Assembly (NCBI RefSeq): GCF_007565055.1
Contig: NC_044554.1
Span: 140,181,463-140,245,462 of the forward strand
DNA length: 64,000 nucleotides
Direction of reading: 5' to 3'
Source: Rhinopithecus roxellana
Taxonomy: Eukaryota; Chordata; Mammalia; Primates; Cercopithecidae
The notes beneath the pieces are model-generated. The model worked only from the letters and a program-made list of their open reading frames with translations. It ran no database searches and was not told the origin of the DNA. Made by a program: the position numbers and the translations under genes. This document shows, one piece after another, positions 37,409-49,176 of this stretch (the first letter of the stretch is position 1; each line of letters opens with the position of its first letter).

Positions 37409-37780
37409 CTTTTTTTTTAATTTTTATTTTTAAATAGAATTCATTTTCTTTGGAGCAGTTCTAGATTAACAGCAAGACTGTGCAGAACATATAGACATAT
37501 GTTCATATGTTCCCATATACTCCCTACCCCTACATATGCACAGTCCCCCCACCATCAAAACCTTATACCAGAGTGGTACATTTATTATAATTGATGGACC
37601 TACACTGACACATAATTACCACCCCAAATCCCGAGTTTTCATTAAAGTTCACTCTTGGTGTTGTACATTCTGTGGGTTTTGATAACTGTATAATGTCAGG
37701 TATTCACCTTTATAGTATCATACGGAATAATTCCACTGATTTAAAAATCCTCTGTGCTCCACCAACTCATCCAGATTTTT
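37409..37780 (-). mobile_element. Old L1M 3' end, antisense
   Basis: T-rich start, then 'ttggagcagttctagattaa', 'accagagtggtacatttatt' and 'cactcttggtgttgtacatt', the reverse of an L1MB/L1MC-type 3'UTR. Confidence 0.8.
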
Positions 37781-37786
37781 TTAGGG

Positions 37787-37885
37787 TTATTTTATGACTC
37801 AAATGAGATACAGGTAAAGTATTTAGCACAAGGCCTGGACCATAGAAAGTGCCCACTAACAATAGGCAACATTAGCATTAATCGT
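37787..37885 (+). mobile_element. MIR fragment
   Basis: 'caaatgagatacaggtaaag' then 'tatttagcacaaggcctgg' and 'catagaaagtgcccactaac' follow the 3' half of MIR. Confidence 0.65.
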
Positions 37886-38285
37886 CAGCTTGAGTTGACT
37901 GGTGAGGACTAAAAGTAAATGGTTGCAAAAGAAATAAAGAAAAAATACAAAAGGTGTTTTCTGTGTGTGTGTGTATGAAAAATAGTTTATGTAAATACAC
38001 AGATATAACGAAAAAGAGGTAACACAGAAAACACTAGGACAAAGTTACTGACTACAGGTGAGAGACAGAGAAAAAAAGCTAAGTGCAAAGAATCAAGCCT
38101 TGTATGTTAGTTTTTACTCAATGAGATGCAGCCCAAATGTGATTAGACATGCAAGATAATTTATTAGGGAAAACGCTTGTGAGGGAAAAGTAGGTAGGCA
38201 CAGAAAGAGCCTGGGAGAGCCCTCAGACCATCATGCAGATCCAATTGCTGTAAAAGAGAAAGAGAAGTTCTGGACAACGGTGCTG

Positions 38286-40022
38286 TGTTTTTGTTGTTGT
38301 TGTTGTTGTTTTTCAAGTTCTGGGATACATGTGCAGAAGGTGCAGGTTTGTTACATAGGTATACATGTGCTATGGTGGTTTCTGCAATCATCAACCCGTC
38401 ATCTACGTTAGGTATTTCTCCTAATGCTATCCCTCCCCTAGCCCCCCCCTCCCCACCCCTCTGACAGGCCCCGGTGTGTGATGTTCCCCTCTGTGTGTCC
38501 ATGTGTTCTCATTGTTCAACTCCCAAATATGAGTGAGAACATGCGGTGTTTGGTTTTCTGTTCCTGTGTTAGTTTGCTGAGAATCATGGTTTCCAGCTTC
38601 ATCCATGTCCCTGCAAAGGACATGAACTCATCCTTTTTCATGGCTGCATAGAATTCCATGGTGTATATGTGCTATATTTTATTTATCCAGTCTATCATTG
38701 ATGGACATTTGGGTTGGTTTCAAGTCTTTGCTATTATGAACAGTGCTGCAGTAAACATACGTGTGCATGTGTGCTTATGGTAGAATGATTTATAATATTT
38801 TGAGTATATACCCAGTAGTGGGATTGCTGGGTCAAATGGTATTTCTGGTTCTATATCCTTGAGGAATCGCCACACTGTCTTCGACAATGGTTGAACTAAT
38901 ATACACTCCCACCAATTTTGTAAAAGTGTTCCTATTTCTCCACATCGTCTCCAGCATCTGTTGTTTCCTGACTATTTAATGATTGCCATTCTAATTGGCA
39001 TGAGATGGTATCTCATTGTGGTTTTGATTTGCATTTCTCTAATGACCAGTGATGATTACCTGTTTTCTTATGTTTGTTGGCCACATAAATGTCTTCTTTT
39101 GAGAAGTGTCTTTTCATATCCTTTGTCTACTTTTTGATGTGGTTGTTTTTTTCTAGTAAATTCGTTTAAGTTCCTTGTGGCTTCTGAATATCAGCCCTTT
39201 GTCAGATGGGTAGATTGCAAAAATTTTATCCCATTCTGTAAAATTATGTAAATACACACTATCTGTCTGGAAAGAACTATCTGATGATAGTTTCTTTTGC
39301 TGTGCAGAAGCTCTTTTGTTTAATTAGATCCCATTTGTCAATTTTGGCTTTTGTTGCCATTGCTTTTGGTGTTTTAGTCATGAAGTCTTTGTCCATGCTT
39401 AGTCCTGAATGGTATTGCCTAGGTTTTCTTCTAGGGTTTTTATGGTTTTAGGTCTTATGTTTAAGTCTTTAATCCACCTTGAGTTAATTTTTGTATAAGT
39501 GGTAAGGAAGGGGTCTAGTTTCGGTTTTCTGCATATGACTAGCCAGCTTTCCCAGCACCATACATTAAATAGGGAGTCCTTTCCCCATTGCTTGTTTTTG
39601 TCAGGTTTGTCAAAGATCAGATGGTTGTAGATGTGTGGCATTATTTCTGAGGCCTTTATTCTGTTCCATTGGTCTATATATGCTGTTTTGGTTACCGTAG
39701 CCTTGTAATATAGTTTGAAGTTAGGTAGCGTGATGCCTCCAGCTTTGTTCTTTTTGCTTACAATTGTCTTGGCTATAGGGGCTCTTTTTGTTTCCATATG
39801 AAATTTAGTTTTTTCTAATTCTGTGAAGAAAGTCAGTGGTAGCTTGATGGGGATGGCATTGAATCTATAAATTACTTTGGGCAGTATGACCATTTTCATG
39901 ATATTGTTTCTTCCTATCCATGAGCATGAAATGTTTTTCCACTTGTTTGTGTCCCTCTTATTTTCTTGAGCAGCAATTGGTACTTATCCTTAAAGAGGTC
40001 CTTCCCTTCCCTTGTGATTTTT
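38286..40022 (-). mobile_element. 5'-truncated L1PA ('L1C'), antisense
   Basis: The 3' end lies at the left: a (TTG)n/poly(T) tail at about 38286-38313, then 'caagttctgggatacatgtg' of the L1 3'UTR. It continues through the end of ORF2 back to the region after the reverse transcriptase and stops at 'ccttcccttcccttgt'. A 166-codon piece of ORF2 remains open at 39399-39899 (minus). It sits at the junction between L1D's 3' end and the probable transduction. 'tgtgttttt' (about 38282-38290) and 'tgtgattttt' (about 40018-40027) may be its target duplication. Confidence 0.88.
39399..39899 (-). pseudogene. L1C ORF2 fragment
   Basis: 166 open codons of the region after the L1 reverse transcriptase core (ILPKVIYRFNAIPIKLPLTF, later IYNHLIFDKPDKNKQWGKDS). 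The 5' side is lost by truncation and the 3' side by frameshift. Non-functional. Confidence 0.88.
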
Positions 40023-41765
40023 AAAGCATAATTTCAACGTTTATTTTAGAATCAGGGAGGACATGTGGATGTTGGTTACATGGGTATATTGCATGAAGCT
40101 GAAGTTTGGGATAAAAATGATCCTGTCACCCAGGTAGTGAGCATAGTACTCAATAGTTTTTCAACTCTTGTCCCTGATCTTCTCTCCATGTTCTAGTAGT
40201 CTCCAATGTCTACTGTTGCCATGTTTGTCCATGGGTACCCAATGTTTCGCTCTTATTATAAGTGAGAACACATGGTATTTGGTTTTCTGTTCCTGAGTTA
40301 ATTCAGTTAGGATAATGACCTCCAGCTGCATATATATTGCTGCAAATGACATGAATACTGCATAGTATTCTTTGGTATATATATATACCACATTTTCTTG
40401 ATCCAGTCCACCACTGATGGGCACCTAGGTTGATTCCATGTCTTGGCTAGTGTGAATAGTGCTACAATGAACATATGAGTGCAAGTGTCTTTTTGGTAGA
40501 ATCATTTATTTTCTTTTGGATACATACCCAGTAATGAGATTGCTGGGTTGATTGGTATTCTGTTTTAAGTTCTTTGAGAAATCTCCAAGCTGCTTTCCAC
40601 AGTGGATGAACTAATTTACATCCCCACCAGCAGTATATAAGCAAGCATTCCCTTTTCTCAGCAGTCTCAACAGCTTCTGCTGCTTTTTGATTTTTAATTA
40701 TAGCCATTCTGATTGGTGTGAAATAGTATCTCATTGTGATTTTCATTTGTATTTCTCTGATGATTAGTGATGTTGAGTAATTTTTCAGGTTTGTTGGCAG
40801 CTTATATGTTTTATTTTGAGAAGTGTTTGTTCATGTCTTTTGCCCATTTTTAAATGGGTTTACTTGTTTTTTGCTTGTTGAATTATTTTGGTTCCTTATA
40901 TATTCAAAATATTACACCTCTGTCAGATGCATAATTTGTAAATATTTTCTCCCATCCTGTAGGTTGTGTATCTACTCCCATCCTGTAGGCTGATAGTTTC
41001 TTTCACTAGGCAGAAGCTCTTTAGTTTAATTAAGTCCCACTTGATAATTTTTGCTTTTGTTGCCATCACATTTGAGGACTTAGTCATAAATTCTTTCCCA
41101 AGCTGATGTTTCCTAGATTTTCTTCTAGGATTCTTATAGTTTTAAATTTTGTATTAACATTACTTAGCAATGAGGGAGAGCACAATTTCAGCACCTACTG
41201 CTGAGGTGTTTTCCACAGTTCTGGCTGTGGAGGCTCCTGCTTCACTCCAGAGAAGGCACTCCAATCTCTGGCATGAGACTAAAATGCCTCCATGGCCATG
41301 CTGCCAGGTCTCCAAAGAATGACTTTGTGTGCACCTGGATTAAAAATGGCATCCTGCTCTTGGTCCCAAGTCTGGGAGAATGTCTTCAGCTTTTCCCAGT
41401 GTCTTTCTCTTTCAGCACCTCCAAGCCTCTCTCCAAGGCAGTTCCAGTGCTCAGGAGAAACAAAATGCTCTTCCTCGGTCTAGGTTGCTCAGATCCCCAG
41501 TGGAAATGTGAGTCACAGAGGGAGACTCTCTGCCCCTCTCACCTATCTGGGCTTCAGTTATGTTTATCATCCAGGTGTTACCAAGGGAGCTGTTTGCCAA
41601 CAACCCCACTACCTGGGGTGTCTTTCCTGGTTCTGGTTGATTCCTTTTTTCCTTCTTGAATTAAAACTCACATAGTTTATCTTTATGTACTATCCTGCTA
41701 CTTCCAAGTGGTTGAGGCACGCTACCTCTAATCTGCCATCTTGGGAGTGGGTAGAGGGGGGCACT
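40023..41765 (-). mobile_element. Internally deleted older L1 ('L1D', L1PB/L1MA type), antisense
   Basis: From the left: the L1 3' terminus ('taatttcaacgtttatttta'), 3'UTR ('atcctgtcacccaggtagtg') and ORF2 C-terminal region, all reversed, to about 41155. It then passes directly into reversed 5'UTR (41160-41760; for example 'gagagcacaatttcagcacc') ending 'taatctgccatcttgggagt', the L1 5' end. ORF1 and most of ORF2 are missing. A 26-bp local duplication of 'ctcccatcctgtagg' occurs at 40949-40963 and 40975-40989. A 128-codon plus-strand frame at 41273-41659 is a chance frame in the reversed 5'UTR. Confidence 0.82.
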
Positions 41766-41850
41766 ATATTTTAAATTTACAATGGCTCTATAGTGAACTT
41801 AACCTCATCATAAGTTAAGTAGCACATGTACATCACTTGTGACAACAAGT
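41766..41850 (+). mobile_element. Tigger-type DNA transposon, piece 4 of 4
   Basis: After the repeated 'atatttt' (41766-41772) the element resumes with 'aaatttacaatggctctata' and ends 'aagttaagtagcacatgtac', completing the terminal part expected after piece 3. Confidence 0.75.
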
Positions 41851-42254
41851 AGCTAACAAGTGAAAGAAACACATGGCAAAGTAACACCTTGATAAATATC
41901 TTTACATCCTTTGGCTTGGGTGCTACTTGCTTTTTGATATCTTTACCATTATTAGAAATGTGTATAACAGAAAGAATTACAAATGATGATTTCTTAATTA
42001 ATAGGTACTAAACAAATTATATTTATATTTATTAATCTATACTCTTATCTACTCACCTTGTTTTAGGGGCTCACATACTTTCTTGGAAAACATATAAATA
42101 GTATAAATGGCTATTTTTTCAAACATTTTAGCTCTAGAAGGATTTATTCAAGTTTATCCATTGAATCTGCCAATTCATATCTGTTATCCTTCTTTAGTCC
42201 TACTAATTATCCAATTAATTATTACCTTGATTATTGAATCAATGACATCTGGCA
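41851..42254. other. DGKB intron, no recognised feature
   Basis: AT-rich, unassigned. Confidence 0.4.
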
Positions 42255-42620
42255 AATATTTCCACTTCCCCTTCTGGGAGCAAGGTGGGAGTATATCTCC
42301 TGGCCATTTTATGGAGGGGATAAGGCCACAAGTCTACATTTGATCAATAAGGTGTTAGGAAACATGATGTGGGTAATTTCAAGTCTGGAATACTTAATTA
42401 CCTACATGACATTCACTGGAATTCTTTTTCCTTCTTGCACACTGAATGACAAAATTCAAGTTAACGGCCACTGTGTCATCTTGGACCGTTGAATAAATAC
42501 AGAAACAGAGCTCCGCGACCCCTGCAAAGAATTTGGAACGTGATAGAGAATAATCCTTTGTGGATTTAAGTCATTGTTATTTTGGGGCTTTTTGTTACCT
42601 TGGTGTAACGCTTCCTAACA
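42255..42620 (+). mobile_element. Probable MLT1-type MaLR LTR
   Basis: 'ctcctggccattttatggag' and, near the end, 'tttaagtcattgttattttg' then 'gggctttttgttacc' give the MLT1 pattern. Diverged, with no internal region. Confidence 0.6.
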
Positions 42621-43889
42621 TGTTTAAAACATGCACTAATGTGTCTTTTCAAATACAGTTGCTCCACTTCCAAATTATTCTTCAGAAAGGAACCACGTTT
42701 TTGTTTGTTTCTATTTGTGAAACAGTAACTGTTTTATTGAATAAAAATGACAGAAAGATGCTATCATAAAGTAAATAAAATTTTAAAATTTGTCTTACAT
42801 TTATTCCATAGAGTTAGTTCTTTGCCAAAAATAAAATCTGAGTTCAGTAATTAAAATGCTAGTCTCATCAAAGCTCTGAATCTAATTTAAAGTTGAGGTT
42901 ACTTCCCTGCCTTAGCTATTGGCTGATGCAAGAATAAAGCCCATGAAAAAGAAAGAGACGGGACAACTTCTTCACTCATTTCTCACCTAAGACTTCTTTT
43001 CTCCTGCTCTATCTTGGCTATCCATATTCTCTGACTCCTCCAATTTGGAACAAGCAGTAGAAGAGGTAAGGCGAGAAGGGATAGTTCTTCCTTGATTGGT
43101 ACCATGGTAGACAACTCCCACTAGTATTTTCTACTTTCTCCATATTTTAAAATTCATTTTCTGATGGGCCCATGCTTTCATTTTTTCATTTTTCTGAGAT
43201 TTCTCCCGATCTTTTACACACAACCAGTGCCCTGACACACGCAAGTGCATGTTTTGAGTTTCTCCTTATCCCCTGGGCATCTGCCAATTTAATTCTCATT
43301 TCCTCTGCTGAGGTCCCCTTGCCCTTCCTGAAAGATCTAAGACAGTCCAAAGCAGCTCATGCTCTCCTCTTCTCTTCTCTTCCGATCTCTCTCTCTAGCC
43401 TACATGCTGAATTTCACCCTGGCAAACTCAGGGTCCACAACATTTCCACGAACTGCAATTCCCTACTCTACTATGAGTAGCTCCCCACCCTTTACTTGCT
43501 CATACGTGACTCATACTTGATGACCCACAAAGCAGTGGATTCTAAGACCTCCAAGCGAGACATTAAACTTCCTCTTTTGACTTTGGGTTAGGAGTGGTTA
43601 CGCCACTGGGAGCAAAGAAGTGGACCTGACAGCATCTCTCTCTCCAGAGGCACCTCTGAAAAACCTTTCCCGTCTCCCCATGGGTACTCTTCCATACTTT
43701 TGGTTTGATAGAGTGCTTTAACAGTCCTCAAACTGGTTCTGCATTAGCATCTCTCTTTGCAATGTGCCTCAGCTGAAATTTCCATTAGAATCATTTGCAA
43801 ACAGAAATCAAGTCTTGCCAACTCCACCTGTCTCATATACCCTCACCACCACCCCCCCACACACACACACATTCTGATAAAAAGTCTTC
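42621..43889. other. DGKB intron, mostly unassigned
   Basis: Slightly more GC than neighbouring stretches around 43200-43700, possibly decayed L2. There is a short (AC)n tract near 43857-43871. A 102-codon plus frame at 43172-43480 has no recognised family. Confidence 0.4.
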
Positions 43890-44037
43890 AGAGGCTTCAT
43901 TTGAATTTAGGATTAAAATCTAATTAAATCCTACATGATCCAAATTCTGCCTGTCTTAACAACCCTTTGGTATGATAATCAGAGCTAGTCGCATGAGTCT
44001 TCTATTTCTCTTATGAAAGAACTCTCTTGCTGTAGAG
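43890..44037 (+). mobile_element. L2 (LINE-2) fragment, left part
   Basis: 'aggattaaaatctaattaaa' then 'tcctacatgatccaaattct' matches the pattern of the L2 3' ORF region. It is interrupted by MER20 and continues at 44262. Confidence 0.6.
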
Positions 44038-44260
44038 CAGGGTTTCTCAATCTCAATACTATTGACATTCATTGGGCAAATACCTCTTTGTTATAAGGCA
44101 CTGTCCTGTGCATTGTAGGATTTTTAGCGGTATCCCTGGCCTCTATCAACTGTATGTGATTACTACCCCCAATCTTGTCGTGACAATCAAAAATGCCTCC
44201 AGATATTGCCGAATGTCTCCTGAGGAGGGCACAGATTGTCCATCTGTTGCCTTAGAAACT
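44038..44260 (-). mobile_element. MER20 DNA transposon, antisense
   Basis: Contains 'ctgtcctgtgcattgtagga', 'ggtatccctggcctctatca' and 'tgcctccagatattgccgaa'. MER20 is a hAT-Charlie non-autonomous element. It lies inside L2. Confidence 0.9.
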
Positions 44261-44440
44261 TCATATGTGATATTCCCTCTGTCTCAAAGTCTATCTTGCT
44301 CATTCTCTACCTAAAAAATTCCTACTCATCTTTATCCCTGAATGATTTCCCAAAACTAAGTCAGTTCTTCTGGTGATAAAGCATCTTGTATATTACTTTT
44401 CTTTTGTAGCTACCCAGGTGTGTTACAGCCCTCCCTCTCT
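44261..44440 (+). mobile_element. L2 (LINE-2) fragment, right part
   Basis: 'gatattccctctgtctcaaa' then 'aattcctactcatctttatc' and 'tgatttcccaaaactaagtc' continue the L2 pattern after the MER20. Confidence 0.6.
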
Positions 44441-44684
44441 CCGCCTCCCACAGAGATAGTTTTGGAGCATTGGTTTATGGCATATGCCACATACCCCAGC
44501 CACTACAACAGGATTAGGCCTTTATAATGCAATTGAAATTTGAGGAAACACCTAGACCTCATTGGAGAACCTTCCAGGCAGAACAGTTTTAATTTTATCT
44601 TTTCTCTTTTAGATATGTCATTGGCTGAATCAAAAGCCTTCGCTGATGTTTCTTTTGTAAGTGGAATGGATGAAACTGAGTGAG

Positions 44685-44840
44685 AGATAATAATAAGAGC
44701 TAATGTATTGAACATGTACTATGTGCTTTACATAAAATAACACATTCAGTCCTTACAATGAATTAGCACTAGCTAGCTTCATCTTACAAAAGACAAAATC
44801 ACAACTCAGAGAGAATAAAGTATTCATTTCAGATCAGGTA
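44685..44840 (+). mobile_element. MIR element
   Basis: 'ataataataagagctaatgt' then 'tgaacatgtactatgtgctt', 'cattcagtccttacaatgaa' and 'atcacaactcagagagaata' follow the MIR core. Confidence 0.8.
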
Positions 44841-44857
44841 TTGGCTTCATAGATCTG

Positions 44858-45228
44858 CCTTCATTCTTCATAACTGCTGTTCCCTCTGCTGAGAATTTTC
44901 TTCCCCCAATTAACCACATGCCTTTTCTCCTCACCTTCCAGGTCTCTCTTCAAATGTCACCTGCTTGGGTAGGATTTCTTGAGTGCTCTATTTTAAGTAA
45001 TAAATAGATGCCTCATGCTGGCATTTCCTGCCTTGCTTTCTTCCATAGCACTTCCTGCCATCTGAAATGCTGCTAGTTTACTTTGATTGCCTCTCTCCTC
45101 TGAAAGACTGGAAGTTCCTCAAGGGCAATGATTTTGTTGCAAGGCTAAATCCTCAGTACCTGAAACATGCTTCACACTTGGTAAGTTCACCATAAACATT
45201 TGTTGAATAAATGATGAGTAAATTTCAG
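44858..45228 (+). mobile_element. L2 (LINE-2) 3' end
   Basis: 'actgctgttccctctgctga', 'tccaggtctctcttcaaatg' and 'tgttgaataaatgatgag' mark an L2 3' terminus. Non-coding remnant. Confidence 0.8.
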
Positions 45229-47734
45229 TGCTCAATATGAAGGCCTTAGTATTTGAACTAGGCATACAGTCTTGGAGTGAAATGTTGGTTCAAACTTGTT
45301 TCAAGAATGATTTCATTTTCGTTTTCTATAAACAAGACTGTGCAAATTGTATATAGGTAATCCAGGGTACATATAGATAATCCAGGGTTCAAGAGAGTAG
45401 AAGTGACTCTTTCCTGCCTCCATAGCTTATTTCCAGAGAGGAGGACCCTGAGGCAGAAAGCAGGTAGACAACCTGCTTTCACTTGTGTTGGCCGCCTGTC
45501 AGCCAGGGTTGAGTTTGACCTGGCCTGGAGCACCCACGGCAGCTGTGGCCAAAAATAGACTGGGCCAGGAAAATTTTTCATGGTGCACCAAAATCATCTG
45601 CTGTGATAATCTACCTTGGTAACATTTTATATTTCTCAAAACTCGCCTTAATTTATGTAAGTAGCCTAAATCCATCATGCTGTTTTTAAAATACATTTTC
45701 TATCCTTCTTGTCTGAAAAATTATAGAAACAGATGTATACTCTCATCACAAAAATAACCTTACACCAGATGAAAATTTTACCAGCTCACGCCCCCAAAAT
45801 TAACAAAGTTACTAACTATGCAATTTTTCATTTTATATTAAATCATAGGAATAATTTTCCTCTCTCTCTAAACCCATTAAAAGTCCAGTACTTTATAGCA
45901 GAGATGACATTGAATGATTCACAAATTAATGAAACCGTTGTTACAGTGCTTTAAATTTTAGGAACTAGAATTATAAAAACCTTATAAAACCATGACTCCC
46001 CCTAGCCCCTTCAGCAGCACGTGTGTTGCTTGTTTGAATACTAAACCTGTGCAAAGCCATTTTATGAACACTTTGTGCTAAATAACTTTCCTAGGATGAG
46101 TAAGGTGCCTAGATATTTCCACAGAGGCAGATTAGTGACATTCAAATTGTAATCTTGTTCCTCGAAGCAGAAGTAAGCTTTCTATAAATGACCGAACTTG
46201 AAAGGGCAATTTTGCTGACAGTGAGAGTTTGAGTTTCAGTCCCTAAAGCCAGGGGCAAGTTTTTCAAGAGACCCATAATGCAAGGCCCCCTTGTGGACGT
46301 GGACTATGTAATTTCAGCTAATTTCTTTTAAGTGTGAGTACAATTGTCTCTGTATTTTACATGTTTAAGTGATATGATGTGACAGCATCTGGGTTATAGG
46401 ATGGGGGGTTCTGAACCATGAGAACCCCTAAATTTGAGACCGTTTTGTGTCATGATATTCTGAGCTCTGTCTCAAGGGATTTTATCCTGTGACCCATAGT
46501 GCAGAACTGTTTCCTGATTAGGCTGTGTCAAAGCTAAAAGGGACTAAAATAGGGCTGAGCAGCCGGCCAGCCAGATGTACCTTTTATAAATCTATCTCTA
46601 AACTTGTAGAGAACTCTAACAATGGTTTCATTAATTTAACAATCACTCAATGTCATATCTATTATAATGTACTAAGCTCTTAAGAAAAAAGAAAAAAGAA
46701 AATTGTTTTATTCCCATGATTTAATTTAAAATGAAAAATTGCATTGATGGTAGTCTTGTTAAACTTTTTTGATTTGCTTTATGATTTAAAGTATGGACTT
46801 TCTTTTCTTGAGGGCCATGCTTCTGTCTTCTATTTTAAAACTTCTAAATAACCATTCTTATCTTTTAGGACAGGTATGAAAACAATTGATAAGTGATTTT
46901 AATAAAAACATATACTGTGTACTTGTAATTTGGTGGCAAATGCAGCCAAAAAGGTTGCATATTGAAACAGTGTATATGCAAACCATATACCTAGCTAGGC
47001 CCTCAATATGCCTGTGGGAACAATGAAATACCCTGACACCCATTGCTCACCATATACCTTACTTTGGCTAGATCACTTTCCTGGATCCCTGGGATCTTCC
47101 TGGGATTCTTGCCAAATCCAGTTTCCAGTTCCCAGGGTAAGTTATACACCTTTTGCACAGTTCTTCACAGCCATGGTTTGGGATTGTCCCACAGAAGAGT
47201 CTTTGTGATCAATATAATACTGTCCCTTTCTCGGAGAGCTCCTTTGATAATGTCCTAAAACTTCTGTCTTTCTAATCCACAAAGGATTTTTCCTAGGTTC
47301 AGAATTTTCTGGATCTGCTAGCCTACTAAAATCCCCCTGTGATTCTGGAGTATAGTAGAAACATCAGAGTTACTTAGTCAGACATTCTTGAAATAGATTA
47401 GACTTTACAGGGGGTGACTGAGCCAAAAGTGTTACATTTTGTAACCATGAAAATGAAAGACTTCCACTGAAAGCAGGACATATTGGAAGACAAATGCATT
47501 TGATTCTAGGCTCATGGGGTCCCTTTTTTTTGGCTACTAATTTTGAAGTTGACCTTTTTATGAACATTGATTCTCTTTGGAGATCCAGTCGTTCCAAGGG
47601 GAAGAGAAAATGATACTCTAATCCATTTGCCCACATAAACAGAGTCAAAAAGCCCAGTAATATTAATTTCTTGGTTTTGAATATTCATTTCTTAGTTTGA
47701 AAAGTGTATCATGATTATGTAAGACGCTAACTTT
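45229..47734. other. DGKB intron, no recognised interspersed repeat
   Basis: Contains a two-copy 20-bp tandem repeat at 45351-45390. Short open frames only. 46120-46330 and 47000-47200 are of more mixed composition than the AT-rich surroundings, but I cannot assign them. Confidence 0.4.
45351..45390. repeat. Two-copy 20-bp tandem repeat
   Basis: 'atataggtaatccagggtac' (45351-45370) is followed immediately by 'atatagataatccagggttc' (45371-45390), 18 of 20 identical. Confidence 0.92.
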
Positions 47735-47836
47735 AGGGAAAAATAGATAAAATGGATGCAGTTTATCTATGTAACATCTTCGTAAACTTTCTGTAAATCT
47801 AGTTACTCCAAAATAAAAAAATAAATTAAAAAAATC
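47735..47836 (+). mobile_element. Old L1M 3' terminus
   Basis: 'aactttctgtaaatctagtt' then 'actccaaaataaaaaaataa' resembles the last 100 bases of L1MC/L1ME elements. Confidence 0.65.
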
Positions 47837-48863
47837 TGTGGATGATAGAAGGGGACCCTAGTGATACAAAAAGTCACTTAAATCTCAGAGAATGATACAA
47901 TCAATATTTGTAGAGGATAGAAAGTGATCCAACGCCTCTCCTAGATACATTGATAATTAATTTGCATTAGAGACTGACATCAAATGCCTCAACCTATGTG
48001 TGCTTCTGTGTAAAACACTCAGAATTAGAGGGAGGTCTGCAGCAGGACATATACTGAAAACTTAAAATTCAAAATGTACAAAAAGTCCCTTATTTTAAAT
48101 CAACAGTGTACTTAAAAATATTTACCTACTCATTTTCTTCAGGCTTCCTTTATACTAGATGATTATGCAAATAGAATTTAAAAGGGAAAAAAAACAATCT
48201 ATGTTTTTGCTCTTGTCCATTATAAATATTTACGCATTTTGGTGAAGTAGGAAAGTGGTTGTTAGCAAAACTGATTTGGATGGATAGGAGGAAATTTTGA
48301 TTAAAAATAAAGTAAAGCATAATGAGATTGGGGAAAATGTCATCTGAGGAAAAAAATCTCATTTTTTTTTTCAGTTTTTACCAACATCCTTTTTTGAGAG
48401 TACTGCAGACAATTATGTCACATACACATTTTTAAGACTTTTTCCCATTACACTAGACTTCTTCATTTTCTAAATTTGTTATTTGTAAATGGAATTCATT
48501 TCTCTGGCTTCATTTTCTTGTCTCATTATGCTGAATTCAGCGAGTGTTTGTTTTGAAACCCTCTTTAAATAAGAGCTCCCATTTCTTTTCATCATCTGTA
48601 AGTTCTTAACCATGTACAAAATCATTTTTGTTGAACCAACTTTCCAGTTCACGCACCACTGCTACTAGAAATTCTAGGATGAAATCCATCATTAGGCGAC
48701 TCAAAGAAATTATGGAGTGTCTTTTTTTTTTTTTTTTTTTTTTTCCACTTTCTGTTTCTTGCCAGTTATTGAGAAATTTGGTGATTCAAAGAATAAGGAA
48801 AGAGAGTGGGGAGCGCTCTGACTAGTGTCTTGTAACCCCCTAGTGGATGATTTCAGCTGGCTT
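47837..48863. other. DGKB intron, no recognised feature
   Basis: Unassigned, with a T24 run at about 48722-48745. Confidence 0.4.
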
Positions 48864-49176
48864 TAAGTAATTGCTTTTTTTTTTTTTTTTTTTTTTGAGA
48901 TGGAGTCTTACTCTGTCACCTAGGCTGGAGGGCACGATCTCGGCTCACTACAACCTCCACTTCTCGGGTTCGAGTAATTCTCCTGTCTCAGCCTCCCGAG
49001 TAGCTGGGATTACAGGCACATGCCACCATGCCCAGCTAATTTTTTGTATTTTCAGTAGAGATGGGGTTTCGCCATGTTAGCCAGGATGGTCTCGATCTCC
49101 TGACTTCGTGATCTGCCTGCCTCGGCCTCCCAAAGTGCTGGGATTACAGGTGTGAGCCACCTTAAGCAATTGCTTT
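48864..49176 (-). mobile_element. AluS-type element with target-site duplication, antisense
   Basis: Body at about 48878-49162. Flanks 'taagtaattgcttt' (48864-48877) and 'taagcaattgcttt' (49163-49176) match at 13 of 14 positions. The right end lacks the last dozen Alu bases after 'gtgagccacc'. Confidence 0.93.

Larger units (their letters stand above)
37409..38285 (-). other. Probable L1D 3' transduction (old L1M end, MIR and unassigned DNA)
   Basis: Read on the minus strand this follows the 3' end of L1D without an intervening poly(A). It passes through unassigned DNA (38285-37886), a MIR-like piece (37787-37885) and an old L1M 3' end (37780-37409). It then reaches AATAAA and an A9 run (RC near 37411-37425) just before the 'atatttt' duplication. 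Because the host DNA transposon resumes only at 41766, this non-L1D DNA must have arrived inside the insertion. Transduced 3' flank is the simplest reading. Confidence 0.55.

Noticed and set aside
41273..41659. 128-codon plus-strand frame that looks like a small protein
   Set aside because: It lies wholly in the reversed 5'UTR of L1D, so it is a by-product of repeat sequence.
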